DNA from: Chloroflexota bacterium
Lineage (GTDB): Bacteria; Chloroflexota; Anaerolineae; Aggregatilineales; Phototrophicaceae
Reading direction: 5' to 3'
Length of the DNA: 64,000 bases
Assembly (NCBI GenBank): GCA_011525385.1
Contig: WTGF01000013.1
Coordinates: 78,364-142,363, forward strand
A program made the translations under genes and the position numbers. Shown here piece by piece: positions 42,958 through 52,420 of the stretch. Position 1 is the first letter of the stretch. The number at the start of each line of letters is the position of its first letter. Under the pieces are notes generated by a model that searched no databases, was not told the DNA's origin, and was given only the letters and a program-made list of their open reading frames with translations.

Positions 42958-43878
42958 TTATTTCTGTAATGTGGGGTCGAAGGCGTCGCGGATGCCGTCG
43001 CCGATGATGTAGAAACAGAGCACGGTGAGGGATATCATTAGAAGGGGAAAGAAAACGAGATGCAGGCCGCCAGCCCGGATGAATTGCAAGGACTTGCTCA
43101 GCATATTGCCCCAGGTGGCTTGTGGCGGCTGTACGCCCAAGCCCAGGTAGCTCAGTGAGGATTCGGTCAGAATCAAACCAGCAATGCCTAGCATGAGTGA
43201 CACTACAGTTACCGAGATTAAATTGGGCAGGATGTGCTGGAACATGATGCGCAAGGGACCGGCGCCCAGCGCCCGCGCCGCGAGGATGTAGTCGGTGGCG
43301 CGCAAGGAAATGGCTTGCCCCCGAATCAAGCGCCAGGTACCGGGCCAGCCGATTAAGGAGACCGCCAGAACGAGGGTCTCGGCGCTGAAGGACGTGAAGG
43401 ATCCGATCAAAATGAGCAGGAAGAGGGCGGGAATGGAATCGATGGTGATGACGACCCAATACAGCCCGTCATCAATGACGTTGCCGACGTTGAAGCCAGC
43501 GATCATGCCAAGCACAACGCCGATTATGAGGGCGAAGAACGACCCGAAGAAGCCGATAGCCATAGAGATGCCGCCAGCGTGCAGGAGCCGAGCCAGTTGA
43601 TCCCGACCGATGTCATCGGCGCCCAGGATATAGCCCTTTTGCAGGGGATGGGTGAATTTGTCGGCGGTGACGGGTTCATTGGGGTCCACTCGCATGATAT
43701 TGTCGGTGATGAAGGGCGCCAGCAGGGAAATCACAGTCAATATGGCGATGTAACTTAGGGCGACCAGAGTCAGCTTGTCGCGCCAAATGGAGTGAAGCGC
43801 TTTCTGTGTCAGCGTTTTACTGGCTATGATTTCATCGTGATTTGATTTTAGTTTTGCAATAGATTGATGGTCTTCCAT
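42958..43878 (-). CDS. ABC transporter permease, OppC type
   Basis: I chose the ATG at 43876-43878, 16 nt after the OppB stop, giving 306 residues; a longer frame to 44085 would overlap the upstream permease. It has the OppC hallmarks: KGYILGADDIGRDQLARLLHAG, transport helices, EAA-like loop AARALGAGPLRIMFQHILPN and GDGIRDAFDPTL at the end. There is no strong ribosome binding site, so translation may be coupled. No ATPase genes accompany this system, so it must share those of another Opp cassette (for instance 21-23 kb or 57/63 kb). The substrate is unknown. Confidence 0.92.
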   Translation of the reverse strand: MEDHQSIAKLKSNHDEIIASKTLTQKALHSIWRDKLTLVALSYIAILTVISLLAPFITDNIMRVDPNEPVTADKFTHPLQKGYILGADDIGRDQLARLLHAGGISMAIGFFGSFFALIIGVVLGMIAGFNVGNVIDDGLYWVVITIDSIPALFLLILIGSFTSFSAETLVLAVSLIGWPGTWRLIRGQAISLRATDYILAARALGAGPLRIMFQHILPNLISVTVVSLMLGIAGLILTESSLSYLGLGVQPPQATWGNMLSKSLQFIRAGGLHLVFFPLLMISLTVLCFYIIGDGIRDAFDPTLQK

Positions 43879-43894
43879 AGTATTGCGCTTTGGC

Positions 43895-45025
43895 TTAGTC
43901 GTAGCGAATGCGGGGGTCGATGACGGCATAGAGAATATCGGACAGCAAGTAGCCCAGGATATTGGCGATCGCGACATAGACCACGACGAGCATGACAACC
44001 GGGTGGTCCCGTTGCACAGCCGCATTGACGACCGAGCGCCCAACGCCGGGCCATGACAGGACGGTTTCGGTGACGGCGGCCCCACCGAGCAAAAAGGTAA
44101 TGGAAGGCCCGATAAAGGTAGCGATGGGGATCATAGCGTTGCGAATGCCGTGGCGCATCCATACGGCGCGGTCATGAAGCCCTTTGGAGCGGGCGGTGCG
44201 GATGTAATCTTGGCTGACGACATCGAGCAGCGAGGCGCGCATAAAACGCGAGTAGCCAGCCACCGCGCCGGCGGCGAGCACGATAACCGGGATAACCAGA
44301 TACTCCAGCCGTTCGGGGAAGGGTACACAGGTCGCATCGAGCGTAGTTTTGCAGCGCCCGCCCAAGGGCAGGATTTTCAGCACCGAGCCAAATATAATGA
44401 GCAGGACTAACGCGAGCCCAAAATTGGGTATGGAATTGACAATGACGGCAAAGACACGACTGAGCTGGTCAAACAATCGTCCGCGATTGATCGCCGCTAG
44501 AATGCCGATGAGAATGCCTAGAATCGTCCCGACCAGGAAGGAAACCAAACCCAACTCTAATGTGGCGGGCAGGCGCTCTACCAGCACGTTAATGGCCGGC
44601 CGCTTGTAGCGAAAGGAATTGCCAAAATCGCCCCGCAAGATGCCATAGCGGTCGCCGGGCGGCAGTGCTTCCGCCCGGCGGACGATTTCGCCAGTTGATT
44701 CATCAATGCGTGGTTTGCCGTTTTCCAGCAGTTCGGGCGCGTGGAGGTCGATCAAGATGGCTCCATCCGCCTCGCCATCGCCATCATTGTCCCAGCGCAT
44801 CCAGTCATCGCCCAGCAGCCAGCGCAGATATTGCACTGGCAGAGGATCGCTCACTCCCAGCTTATACCTGAGTTCCTCTCTCTCGCGCGGCTTCATGCGG
44901 TTGTTAAAAGCCAGTTGTTCGACGGGTCCGCCGGGCGCCAAGGAAATCAACCCGTAAGAAAGTATAGTTACACCAAGCATGATCGGTAGCGCTTGCAGCA
45001 AGCGTCGAATGATGTATTTGGTCAT
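43895..45025 (-). CDS. ABC transporter permease, OppB type
   Basis: A 376-residue membrane protein. It starts MTKYIIRRLLQALPIMLGV and carries the OppB blocks SLAPGGPVEQLAFNN and, near the C-terminus, GVGRSVVNAAVQRDHPVVM. The coupling loop contains RTARSKGLHDRAVWMRHGIRNA. An extra hydrophilic stretch of about 60 residues (about 75-140, with DDWMRWDNDGDGEADG) lies between the first helix and the transport core. It is the second gene of the binding protein-permease-permease set, after a hairpin-bearing spacer. Confidence 0.92.
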   Translation of the reverse strand: MTKYIIRRLLQALPIMLGVTILSYGLISLAPGGPVEQLAFNNRMKPREREELRYKLGVSDPLPVQYLRWLLGDDWMRWDNDGDGEADGAILIDLHAPELLENGKPRIDESTGEIVRRAEALPPGDRYGILRGDFGNSFRYKRPAINVLVERLPATLELGLVSFLVGTILGILIGILAAINRGRLFDQLSRVFAVIVNSIPNFGLALVLLIIFGSVLKILPLGGRCKTTLDATCVPFPERLEYLVIPVIVLAAGAVAGYSRFMRASLLDVVSQDYIRTARSKGLHDRAVWMRHGIRNAMIPIATFIGPSITFLLGGAAVTETVLSWPGVGRSVVNAAVQRDHPVVMLVVVYVAIANILGYLLSDILYAVIDPRIRYD

Positions 45026-45050
45026 GCGGAATCCTCAGAGGCGCGGGACA

Positions 45051-45074
45051 GTCCCCCCAAGCTGCTGGGGGGAC
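45051..45074. terminator. Hairpin between binding-protein and permease genes
   Basis: GTCCCCCC (45051-45058) and GGGGGGAC (45067-45074) form an 8-bp stem in the 81-nt gap. Without a T tract it is more likely an attenuator or a 3'-end stabiliser that lets the binding protein be made in excess. Confidence 0.5.
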
Positions 45075-45106
45075 CGTATCGTTCGCTTGCCTGTACCGAG
45101 GGCGGT

Positions 45107-46843
45107 CTAGCTTTCGGCGATGGTCCAGGCGTCGATATTCCAGCGCGCGCCGCCGGCCCGCGGCGCCCAGTTCTCCACGTTGGTTTGCGCCGCCAGCAAG
45201 ACGTTGCCGGTGCTGATCCAGATCCAGGGCGATTCGTCGCGCAGGATCTGATAAGCTTCGCCGTACATGGCTTTGCGCGTCTCCAGGTCACAGCCGGGCA
45301 GGTTGCGCGCCTCTTCGATCAATTGGTTCAAACGCGGATTGTTGAAGGATTGCGTGTTGTAGCCGGAACCAACTACATCGGCGCCCGGCAGGAAGATATC
45401 GGCGATGCCGTTGGGATTGGCCGGCGTTGCCAAACCCCAGAATACGCCAATAGCGTCATAGGTTTGCGCCGTGAATTCGCTGACAAGCGTGCCAAACTCG
45501 ACAAACTCGACGGTGATATCGAAACCGAGCTCGTTCCACTGATCTTGCAGGATGGTGTAAAGCGCTTCTTGGGAGGTGTTGCCGGCGTTGGTCTTGACGG
45601 TTAATGCCAGCGGCGCGCCCTCTTCCGCGTGCATGCAGCCGTTGCATTCGCGGACGCCATCGCCATCAGCGTCGGTGAATCCGGCTTCGTCCAGCAGCGC
45701 CATTGCCGCATCGGCATCAAAGGGATAGGGTTCGAGGCCGGCCGGGAAGCTCCAGTCGGTCGGCCGGACGTGCGAGGCCACCGGTACGCCCGTGCCGAAA
45801 AAGGCGCCTTCGTTGACTTCGTCGAAGTTCATGCCGTAGTTCAACGCCTGCCGCACGCGCACATCGCCGAGTATCGGGTGATGACCTTGGTCAATCGCGT
45901 TGCCGTCCGCGTCAAGACCGTCTTGCGGATTGTTGGGATCGGCGATGTTGAGCGACAGGAAGCGGATGGTGCCGGCAGGCGTCTCGAAAGTCTGGAACTC
46001 GCCGGCTTGGCCGCGGGAGCGGACATCATCGCGGTTGGCTTGCGGCACGCTGTCAACGAAGGTCAGCTCTCCCGCGAAGAATTGTTCCATCTGCACGACC
46101 TGGTCGGTAACGACCTTGTAAACCCAGCCCTGCGGTACCACCGCGCCCATTTCGGCTTGGGTATAATCTTCATTGGCCAGCAAGGTGGTTTGTTCGCCCG
46201 GGCGGAAGTTGGAGAAGACGAAGGCTTCGCCGCCGCTGACAGTCGGATTCAGGTTGTAGTCATTTTCGTCCATGCCAGCGTAATCGTCGCCGTACACTTC
46301 TTCATAGACATGCGCCGGCACCGGGTAAACCGGATTGAGCGTGTCGATGAGCGTACAATTCGCCTCGTTAAATACGATGTTCAGCGTATGATCGTCCAGG
46401 ACTTCGTAACTGGCGACGCTGTCCTGCAACTGCTGGCGCGGCGATGTCGTTTCGCCACTCAGTGTCGCTTTGAGGAACCAGGCGACATCACCCGCGGTGA
46501 TGGGCGCGCCATCGCTCCAGACCATGTCATCGCGCAGGTGGAAGGTATAGGTGACGCCGTCCTCGGCGATATCCCAACTGGATACCAAGCCGCCTTTGGC
46601 GCCGCCCATATAGGCGATCGTCTCGGAATCGACGCCGATGAAATCGGGAAACATGCGGTTGATGACATCATAGGAGGTGCCATCATTGGCGATAATCGGG
46701 TTAAACGTTGTCGGATCGTCGCCGAAGTTTGGCTCGATAATGGGAGCGCCACTGCCGAGATCTTGCGCCGCGACGTGCCCAAAAAGCGCCGCAAAAAACA
46801 ATAGCAGCATGGCTAGCGATAGGATTCGAATGAAACTATACAT
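45107..46843 (-). CDS. ABC transporter substrate-binding protein, family 5
   Basis: A 578-residue exported protein with AGGAG 10 nt before the ATG. Its signal peptide (hydrophobic about 7-22) ends HVAAQ without a lipobox cysteine. Family 5 features include SWDIAEDGVTYTFHLRDDM, WSDGAPITAGDVAWFL and VRQALNYGMNFDEV. A short segment DEAGFTDADGDGVRECNGC looks like a small calcium-binding loop with two cysteines. It lies upstream of the OppB/OppC pair, with its own promoter, and no ATPase or catabolic gene nearby indicates the ligand. Confidence 0.92.
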   Translation of the reverse strand: MYSFIRILSLAMLLLFFAALFGHVAAQDLGSGAPIIEPNFGDDPTTFNPIIANDGTSYDVINRMFPDFIGVDSETIAYMGGAKGGLVSSWDIAEDGVTYTFHLRDDMVWSDGAPITAGDVAWFLKATLSGETTSPRQQLQDSVASYEVLDDHTLNIVFNEANCTLIDTLNPVYPVPAHVYEEVYGDDYAGMDENDYNLNPTVSGGEAFVFSNFRPGEQTTLLANEDYTQAEMGAVVPQGWVYKVVTDQVVQMEQFFAGELTFVDSVPQANRDDVRSRGQAGEFQTFETPAGTIRFLSLNIADPNNPQDGLDADGNAIDQGHHPILGDVRVRQALNYGMNFDEVNEGAFFGTGVPVASHVRPTDWSFPAGLEPYPFDADAAMALLDEAGFTDADGDGVRECNGCMHAEEGAPLALTVKTNAGNTSQEALYTILQDQWNELGFDITVEFVEFGTLVSEFTAQTYDAIGVFWGLATPANPNGIADIFLPGADVVGSGYNTQSFNNPRLNQLIEEARNLPGCDLETRKAMYGEAYQILRDESPWIWISTGNVLLAAQTNVENWAPRAGGARWNIDAWTIAES

Positions 46844-46897
46844 CTTTCTAGGTCTCCTTCACTGTGATAACGATAGGGCGGAACGTACTGCAAGAAT

Positions 46898-46926
46898 ATT
46901 CTAACAGCAATTCGATTGGGAACCAA
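46898..46926 (-). promoter_or_regulatory. Promoter of the second transporter operon
   Basis: On the minus strand TTGGTT (46921-46926), a 17-nt spacer, and TAGAAT (46898-46903), about 55 nt before the binding-protein start codon. Confidence 0.55.
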
Positions 46927-46997
46927 ACCAACTGGTCATACTGCATGACAGTGTATCCATTTCGGTTGCAATAAAGAACAACAACTACCTGACAGCC

Positions 46998-47071
46998 GGT
47001 AGGGGCGTCTCGTTGAAACGCCGACAATTTGCGGGCTATATTTCACGGGCGTCTCAACGAGACGCCCCTAC
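46998..47071. repeat. 74-bp element with perfect 18-bp inverted ends
   Basis: GTAGGGGCGTCTCGTTGA (46998-47015) and its exact complement (47054-47071) flank a 38-nt centre. It has the shape of a small palindromic mobile repeat and shares the GGGGCG/CGCCCC ends with the other hairpin repeats. Nothing else is evident in the gap up to 47222. Confidence 0.75.
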
Positions 47072-47222
47072 ATTTTCAAAACTTTCATGGTGATCGGCGC
47101 TATAGACTACTTTGCTGCGATTGCCCTGGATACACTACATAGATTATCGCCTTTGAACTCGCGGCGTTTTATAATCTTCCTGACGACGAACGCAAACCGG
47201 GAAACGAACGCTGAGCGCTAAA

Positions 47223-49358
47223 TTGCAGATCCCATTGACGCCGGAACAGTCCGCCATTGCCGCGGCGGCGCCGAATAAGAAAATCTGGCTGGAAGGCATC
47301 GCCGGCAGCGGCAAAACCAGCGCCGGGGTCGGACGCTTGCTGCATCTGCTGGAGCTTGGCATACCGGCGGAATCGATCCTGATTTATGTGCCGCAGCGCT
47401 CGCTGGCGCAGCCCTACCTTCAGGCGCTACAGCAGCATTCGGGGTACAGCGGCGGGCAGGTCGCGGTTCAGACCATCGGGGGCCTCTCCCTGCAGATGGT
47501 GGAAGCCTTTTGGTTCTTGATTGCCGAGCGGGCCGGCTTCGGCCATCCCTACGATCTGCCGAACTTCCTCAGCCTGGAATCGGTGCAGTATTTTATGACC
47601 AAGGTCATCGAGCCGCTGGTCAACCAGCGGGACTACTTCAACAGCGTGCGCATCGACCGCGCCAGGCTATATAGTCAAATTGTCGACAACATGAACAAAG
47701 CGGCGGTGGTGGGCTTCCCGATCGACGAGATCGCGCCGCGGCTCAAAGGGGCGCTGCCCGGCGGCGTTGAACAGGGACATATCTACGATGATGCGCAGAC
47801 CTGCGCATCCGCTTTCCGCACATATTGCCTGGCCAATAATTTGCTCGATTTCTCCCTGCAACTGGAGGTTTTCCTGGATCAGGTTTGGAACTTGCCGCAG
47901 GCGCGCGCGCAGGTCAGGATGCAATACAGACATCTGATTGCGGACAACATCGAGGAGGACAATCCAGCCTCGCATCGTATTCTGGCGGACCTGCTGCGAC
48001 TATGCCAGTCGGCGCTGGTCATCTACGACAGCGATGCCGGTTTTCGCCGTTTCCTGGGCGCTGACCCCGAAAACGCTCGTCGGCTGCAAGGCTTTTGCGA
48101 TCGTCAGGAGCAGTTCGCCGACAGCAAAGTCATGTCCGATGACGCTCGCGCCCTGGGACGCGCGCTGGCGGGTCAATTGGGCGCGGCATTTGTTGCAGGG
48201 CTTGGCGGGATCGCCGAAGACGATCCGCAGCCGGTGTTGATAAGGGAGGCGCATCGCTATCATCCACAGATGATTGACTGGGCCGCCGGCCGCATTGATG
48301 AACTCGTCAATCGTCAGGGCGTATCGCCGCGGGAGATCGTGGTAATGGCGCCATTCATGTCCGATGCGCTGCGCTTTGCCCTGGTTGAAGGCTTGACGGC
48401 GCGCGATATCCGGGCGCGCTCTCACCGACCGTCGCGGGCGCTGCGCGATGAACCGGCGGCCCGCGCGCTCTTGACCTTCGCTCGCCTGGCGCACCCGGGC
48501 TGGCATATGACGCCAGCCGAGTTTGATGTGGCATTCGCAGTGATGACGGCCATCGACGGTCTGGACCTGATCCGCGCCAAGCTCTTGACCGAGATGTTGT
48601 ACCGAGGCGGTCGAATGCTGCCCTTTTCCGATGTTAAATCGGAAGCGATGCAAGACCGCATCACCTACGATCTGGGCGCTCGTTACGATCACCTGCAGAC
48701 CTGGCTGAACAAGTACATTGAAGGCGCGCCGACCGAGGCGCTTGATATTTTCTTTCGTCAGTTGTTCGGGGAGGTCTTGTCGCGCCCTGGATTCGGCTTT
48801 TACGACAACAGCGATGCCGGCAACGTCAGCATGAACCTGGTGGATTCGGCGCGCAACTTTCGCTGGTCGCTGGAGTTCATGCGCCGCTATGAAGAGGGTA
48901 CGGACTTGGGCAGGGATTATTTGGAAATGGTGGACCGCGGCGTGATCGCCGATTTCTACTTGCGCGATTGGATCGCGGATAATGACGACTGCGTCTTGAT
49001 CGCGCCCGCCTATACCTTTCTGCTTAGCAACCGCGCGGTTGATTATCAGTTCTGGTTGAACGTCGGCAGCGAAGGCTGGGCGCGCCGCTTGTATCAGCCG
49101 CTGACGCATCCCCATGTATTGAGCTTGGGCTGGCTGGCGGGCAGAATCTGGACGGATGATGACGAGGCGACGATGAACCGACAGACGTTAGGCCGGCTTA
49201 TCCTGGCGCTGGCGCGGCGCTGCCGAAAAGAGATCTACCTGGGTTACAGCGAGCTCAGCGAGAGCGGCTACGAACAGCGGGGATTGCTGCTGGAGGCGAT
49301 TCACGGCCTGATGCGGCGGAGCGTTGCGGATAATATAAACGGGGAAGCGCATGTTTAA
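47223..49358 (+). CDS. SF1-type ATPase / AddB-like recombination subunit
   Basis: A 711-residue frame from TTG 47223 (no strong ribosome binding site, so the start is uncertain). It has Walker A in EGIAGSGKTSAG, a region resembling helicase motif Ia (ILIYVPQRSLAQPYLQAL) and an acidic Walker B-like LIADNIEEDNPAS. The C-terminal part (from about 370) shows no clear helicase motifs and no nuclease motif. This fits an AddB-like or inactive helicase subunit. It overlaps the next gene, a UvrD-type helicase, by 8 nt, and that gene overlaps a nuclease gene, so the three were probably selected to work as a complex in DNA end repair. Confidence 0.75.
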   Translation: MQIPLTPEQSAIAAAAPNKKIWLEGIAGSGKTSAGVGRLLHLLELGIPAESILIYVPQRSLAQPYLQALQQHSGYSGGQVAVQTIGGLSLQMVEAFWFLIAERAGFGHPYDLPNFLSLESVQYFMTKVIEPLVNQRDYFNSVRIDRARLYSQIVDNMNKAAVVGFPIDEIAPRLKGALPGGVEQGHIYDDAQTCASAFRTYCLANNLLDFSLQLEVFLDQVWNLPQARAQVRMQYRHLIADNIEEDNPASHRILADLLRLCQSALVIYDSDAGFRRFLGADPENARRLQGFCDRQEQFADSKVMSDDARALGRALAGQLGAAFVAGLGGIAEDDPQPVLIREAHRYHPQMIDWAAGRIDELVNRQGVSPREIVVMAPFMSDALRFALVEGLTARDIRARSHRPSRALRDEPAARALLTFARLAHPGWHMTPAEFDVAFAVMTAIDGLDLIRAKLLTEMLYRGGRMLPFSDVKSEAMQDRITYDLGARYDHLQTWLNKYIEGAPTEALDIFFRQLFGEVLSRPGFGFYDNSDAGNVSMNLVDSARNFRWSLEFMRRYEEGTDLGRDYLEMVDRGVIADFYLRDWIADNDDCVLIAPAYTFLLSNRAVDYQFWLNVGSEGWARRLYQPLTHPHVLSLGWLAGRIWTDDDEATMNRQTLGRLILALARRCRKEIYLGYSELSESGYEQRGLLLEAIHGLMRRSVADNINGEAHV

Positions 49359-51600
49359 GCCCCGCCCCAAACAGCGAGAGGTGCTGGCTTATCGTCAGGG
49401 CTACCTGGGCGTGGCGGCGGTGCCCGGCAGCGGCAAGACGGCCACGCTGTCCTACCTGGCCGCAACGCTGCTGGCGGAGACCGATCTGGAAGAGGGACAA
49501 GAAATCCTGATTGTCACCCTGGTCAATTCGGCAGTTGCCAACTTCGCGCGACAGATCAATGAATACGTCAAGTCCGAGGGCCTGTTGCCCGGCTTCGGTT
49601 ACCGCGTGCGCACGCTGCACGGGCTGGCAAATGACATCGTTCGCCAGAAGCCGACGATTGCCGGGTTGGACGAGGCCTTTCTCATCGTGGACGAACGCGA
49701 GAGCAACGAGATCCTGGCAGCCGCCGTTGAATCCTGGATGGGGCGATGGCCCGAGGCGCCCGATGACTGGCTGGCGCCGAAGTACCGGGACAAGTCGCAC
49801 TATCGCTTTTATCGCTGGGGACAGACCCTCACAGATACCGCGCGAGACTTTATCCGGCGGGCGAAGGACGATCTGCTCTCGCCGGAAGAATTGAAGGAAC
49901 GCATTGCAGACCAAGAAGACCGGGGAGACGAGCTGGGCTTGGCGCGGATCTGCGCCGAGATCTATGAAGATTACGAACGCGCCTTGCGCTACCGCGGCGC
50001 GGTAGATTTTCAGGACTTGATTTGTCTGGCGCTGCGCGTATTAAAAAGCGACCCGGCCTACCTGGAGTCGCTTCGGCGAAAATATCGCAGCATTCTCGAA
50101 GACGAAGCGCAAGACAGCAGCCTTTTGCAGGAGCGCATTTTGCGCTTGCTGGCGGGGGACAAGGGCAATTGGGTGCGGGTCGGCGACCCCAATCAAGCTA
50201 TCTTCGAGACCTTCACCACCGCCGATCCCAAATATCTGCGGGCTTTCATCGCCTCAAAGGGCGTCGTCGGGCGCGAATTGCCCAATTCCGGGCGCAGCAC
50301 GCGCAGCATTCAAAGGCTGGCCAACCATCTGATCGCCTGGTCGCTACAACATCCCCATGGCGCGATTCGCGAGCGCATCCCGCTCAGTAAGCCTTTTATT
50401 CAGCCGACGCCAGCGGGCGATCCACAGCCGAACCCGCCCGATGATCCGGCCGGGGTCGTCTTGTACCCGGAAGCCTATAGCCCGACAAAAGAAGCGATGA
50501 TCGTCACCGAATCTTGCAAGCGCTGGCTTGAAGACCATCCCGATCAGACGGCCGCTATTCTGGTGGCGCGCAATACGCGCGGTTCGGAGATCGTCAAATT
50601 CTTGCGCGAGAAGCGCGTGCCCTACGTGGAAAACCTCAACACCACCTCGTCAACGCGCGCGGTCGTGGGCAGCCTGGCGCTGATCCTGGAATATCTGGCC
50701 GATCCCAAAGAGGCCAAAAAACTGGCGAAGGTCTATCAAGTGGCGCGACGCGACCAACAGGACGATGCCCAAGCCGCGGCGGCTATCGAGCGAGTGATGA
50801 CGGGCTTGGGCAGGATCAGCGCGGTCGAAGAATATGTCGCGCCGCGTTTGAGTGATTGGCTCGAGGACAGCTTGTCAGCGGATGAACACGCTGAACTCTA
50901 TGCCCAGCTGACTGAGTTTCGAGAGCGCGTAGGCACGTGGCTGCGCGCGGCGGAACTGCCCGTCGATCAATTGATCCTGACCGTCTCCGGCGATGTCTTT
51001 AGGAATGTCGGCGATATCGCCACAGCGCATATGGTGGCGCTTTACCTGGCGCGACTGGCGGAGACGCATCCCCAGATGCGCCTGCCGGATTTCGCCGCGG
51101 AACTGCGCGATATCGCCGCCAATCGCCGCCGCTTCACCGGCTTGGGCGATGACGAAGGTCAATTCGATCCCGATGCGCACAAGGGCAAGGTGACTGTCAC
51201 CACCTTGCACAAAGCCAAGGGCCTGGAATGGGATCGGGTCTATCTCATCTCGGTCAACAACTATGACTTTCCTTCTGCGGATCCCAATGATTCTTTCATC
51301 GGCGAAAAATGGTACATCCGCGACAATCTCAACCTGTCGGCCGAGGCTTTGGCCCAGCTCGCGGCTTTGGGCAGCGGCGAAGCTTATCATGAAGGATTCG
51401 CCAGCCTCGACGCCCGCGTCGAATACGCTGCCGAGCGCTTACGGCTGCTCTATGTCGGCATCACCCGCGCCCGCAAAGCGCTGACCATCACCTGGAATAC
51501 CGGACGCGGCGACGCCACCGAAGCCACGCCTTTGCTGGCGTTGCGGACATTCTGGGAAGAAGAGACGCGACGGCGCGAGAGCCATGAACCTGCCCGATGA
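49351..51600 (+). CDS. UvrD/Rep-type ATP-dependent DNA helicase
   Basis: A 749-residue SF1A helicase. The motifs are visible in order: GVAAVPGSGKTATLSYLA (Walker A), RVRTLHGLANDI (Ia-Ib region), SILEDEAQDSS (Walker B, DEAQ), VGDPNQAIFETF (III), NSGRSTRSIQRLANHL (IV) and, near the end, VTVTTLHKAKGLEWDRVYLI (V) and LLYVGITRARKAL (VI). All suggest an active ATPase translocating 3' to 5'. It lies between the AddB-like gene and the Fe-S nuclease, with overlaps on both sides. It would be the motor of this repair complex. It has no nuclease domain of its own, unlike AddA. Confidence 0.94.
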   Translation: MFKPRPKQREVLAYRQGYLGVAAVPGSGKTATLSYLAATLLAETDLEEGQEILIVTLVNSAVANFARQINEYVKSEGLLPGFGYRVRTLHGLANDIVRQKPTIAGLDEAFLIVDERESNEILAAAVESWMGRWPEAPDDWLAPKYRDKSHYRFYRWGQTLTDTARDFIRRAKDDLLSPEELKERIADQEDRGDELGLARICAEIYEDYERALRYRGAVDFQDLICLALRVLKSDPAYLESLRRKYRSILEDEAQDSSLLQERILRLLAGDKGNWVRVGDPNQAIFETFTTADPKYLRAFIASKGVVGRELPNSGRSTRSIQRLANHLIAWSLQHPHGAIRERIPLSKPFIQPTPAGDPQPNPPDDPAGVVLYPEAYSPTKEAMIVTESCKRWLEDHPDQTAAILVARNTRGSEIVKFLREKRVPYVENLNTTSSTRAVVGSLALILEYLADPKEAKKLAKVYQVARRDQQDDAQAAAAIERVMTGLGRISAVEEYVAPRLSDWLEDSLSADEHAELYAQLTEFRERVGTWLRAAELPVDQLILTVSGDVFRNVGDIATAHMVALYLARLAETHPQMRLPDFAAELRDIAANRRRFTGLGDDEGQFDPDAHKGKVTVTTLHKAKGLEWDRVYLISVNNYDFPSADPNDSFIGEKWYIRDNLNLSAEALAQLAALGSGEAYHEGFASLDARVEYAAERLRLLYVGITRARKALTITWNTGRGDATEATPLLALRTFWEEETRRRESHEPAR

Positions 51601-52399
51601 CTTCGCCTTCACGCAAGGCAGCTTGCAAGACGCCGCGGATTGCCCGCGGCGCTTTGAACTGCGCTACATCAAGCGGCTGCGCTACCCGGCCGTGGAAGCG
51701 GCGCCGGCGCTCCAGTTCGAGCGGCGCACGCGGCAAGGGGCCCGCTTTCATAAGCTGGTGCAACAGCATCTCTTGGGACTGCCGGCCGAGACGCTGGCGC
51801 GGTCGCTGCACGATGACCCGGAGCTGGCGGATTGGTGGGAAACCTTCCGCAAGACGGGCTTGGCCGGGCTGCCGGAGGGTCGTCAGGCCGAAATTGCCTT
51901 GCAGACGCATCTTGGTGGGCGCCGCCTGATCGCCAAATACGATCTGCTGGCGCTGGACGCGGGCGGCGAAGCAGTCATCGTCGACTGGAAGACCTGGCGC
52001 CGGGTACCCGCGCAACACTATTTGGAGAGCCGCCTGCAGACGATCCTCTATCGTTACGTGCTGGCCAAAGCCGGCGCTCATCTTTACGGCGGTCCGATTC
52101 CGCCGCAGAAGATCCGCATGGTCTACTGCTTCGTGGCGACGGGGGGCGAGCGCGTCAGCATTGACTATTCGGCCGCTCAACTGCGGGCAGACGAAGATTA
52201 CTTGCTTAATATGATCGCCGAGATTGACGACGCCGAGCAGTTCCCGCTGACGGAGGACGAAGCCCGCTGCCGCTTTTGCACTTACCGGTCGCTTTGCGAG
52301 CGGGGCGATGCGGGTTTGGTGGATTTGCTCGACGAAGACGAGTTTGAAGAGGAAGACTTTGTGCTGGATTTTGATCAGATTGCCGAGATTGAGTTTTAG
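51584..52399 (+). CDS. PD-(D/E)XK nuclease with Fe-S cluster motif (Cas4/AddB-like)
   Basis: A 271-residue nuclease whose start overlaps the helicase by 17 nt. It carries the RecB-type nuclease motif: His56 (ARFHKLV), Asp120 (AKYDLLALD), then Asp134 and Lys136 (VIVDWKTW). Cys20 (DCPRRFELRY) and the C-terminal group Cys229, Cys232, Cys238 (CRFCTYRSLC) match the four cysteines of Cas4/AddB iron-sulfur nucleases. The last 25 residues are strongly acidic. It is not near any CRISPR array. With the two upstream ATPase genes it looks like the nuclease part of a dispersed AddAB-like system, separated into its own gene. Assignment as nuclease is firm; the complex is inferred. Confidence 0.9.
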   Translation: MNLPDDFAFTQGSLQDAADCPRRFELRYIKRLRYPAVEAAPALQFERRTRQGARFHKLVQQHLLGLPAETLARSLHDDPELADWWETFRKTGLAGLPEGRQAEIALQTHLGGRRLIAKYDLLALDAGGEAVIVDWKTWRRVPAQHYLESRLQTILYRYVLAKAGAHLYGGPIPPQKIRMVYCFVATGGERVSIDYSAAQLRADEDYLLNMIAEIDDAEQFPLTEDEARCRFCTYRSLCERGDAGLVDLLDEDEFEEEDFVLDFDQIAEIEF

Positions 52400-52420
52400 A
52401 AGCTACAGGAGCCACAAACT

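Noticed and set aside
51584..52399. Nuclease as a CRISPR Cas4
   Set aside because: Motifs fit Cas4 and AddB equally, but there is no array or cas1/cas2, and the overlapping helicase genes point to recombination repair.
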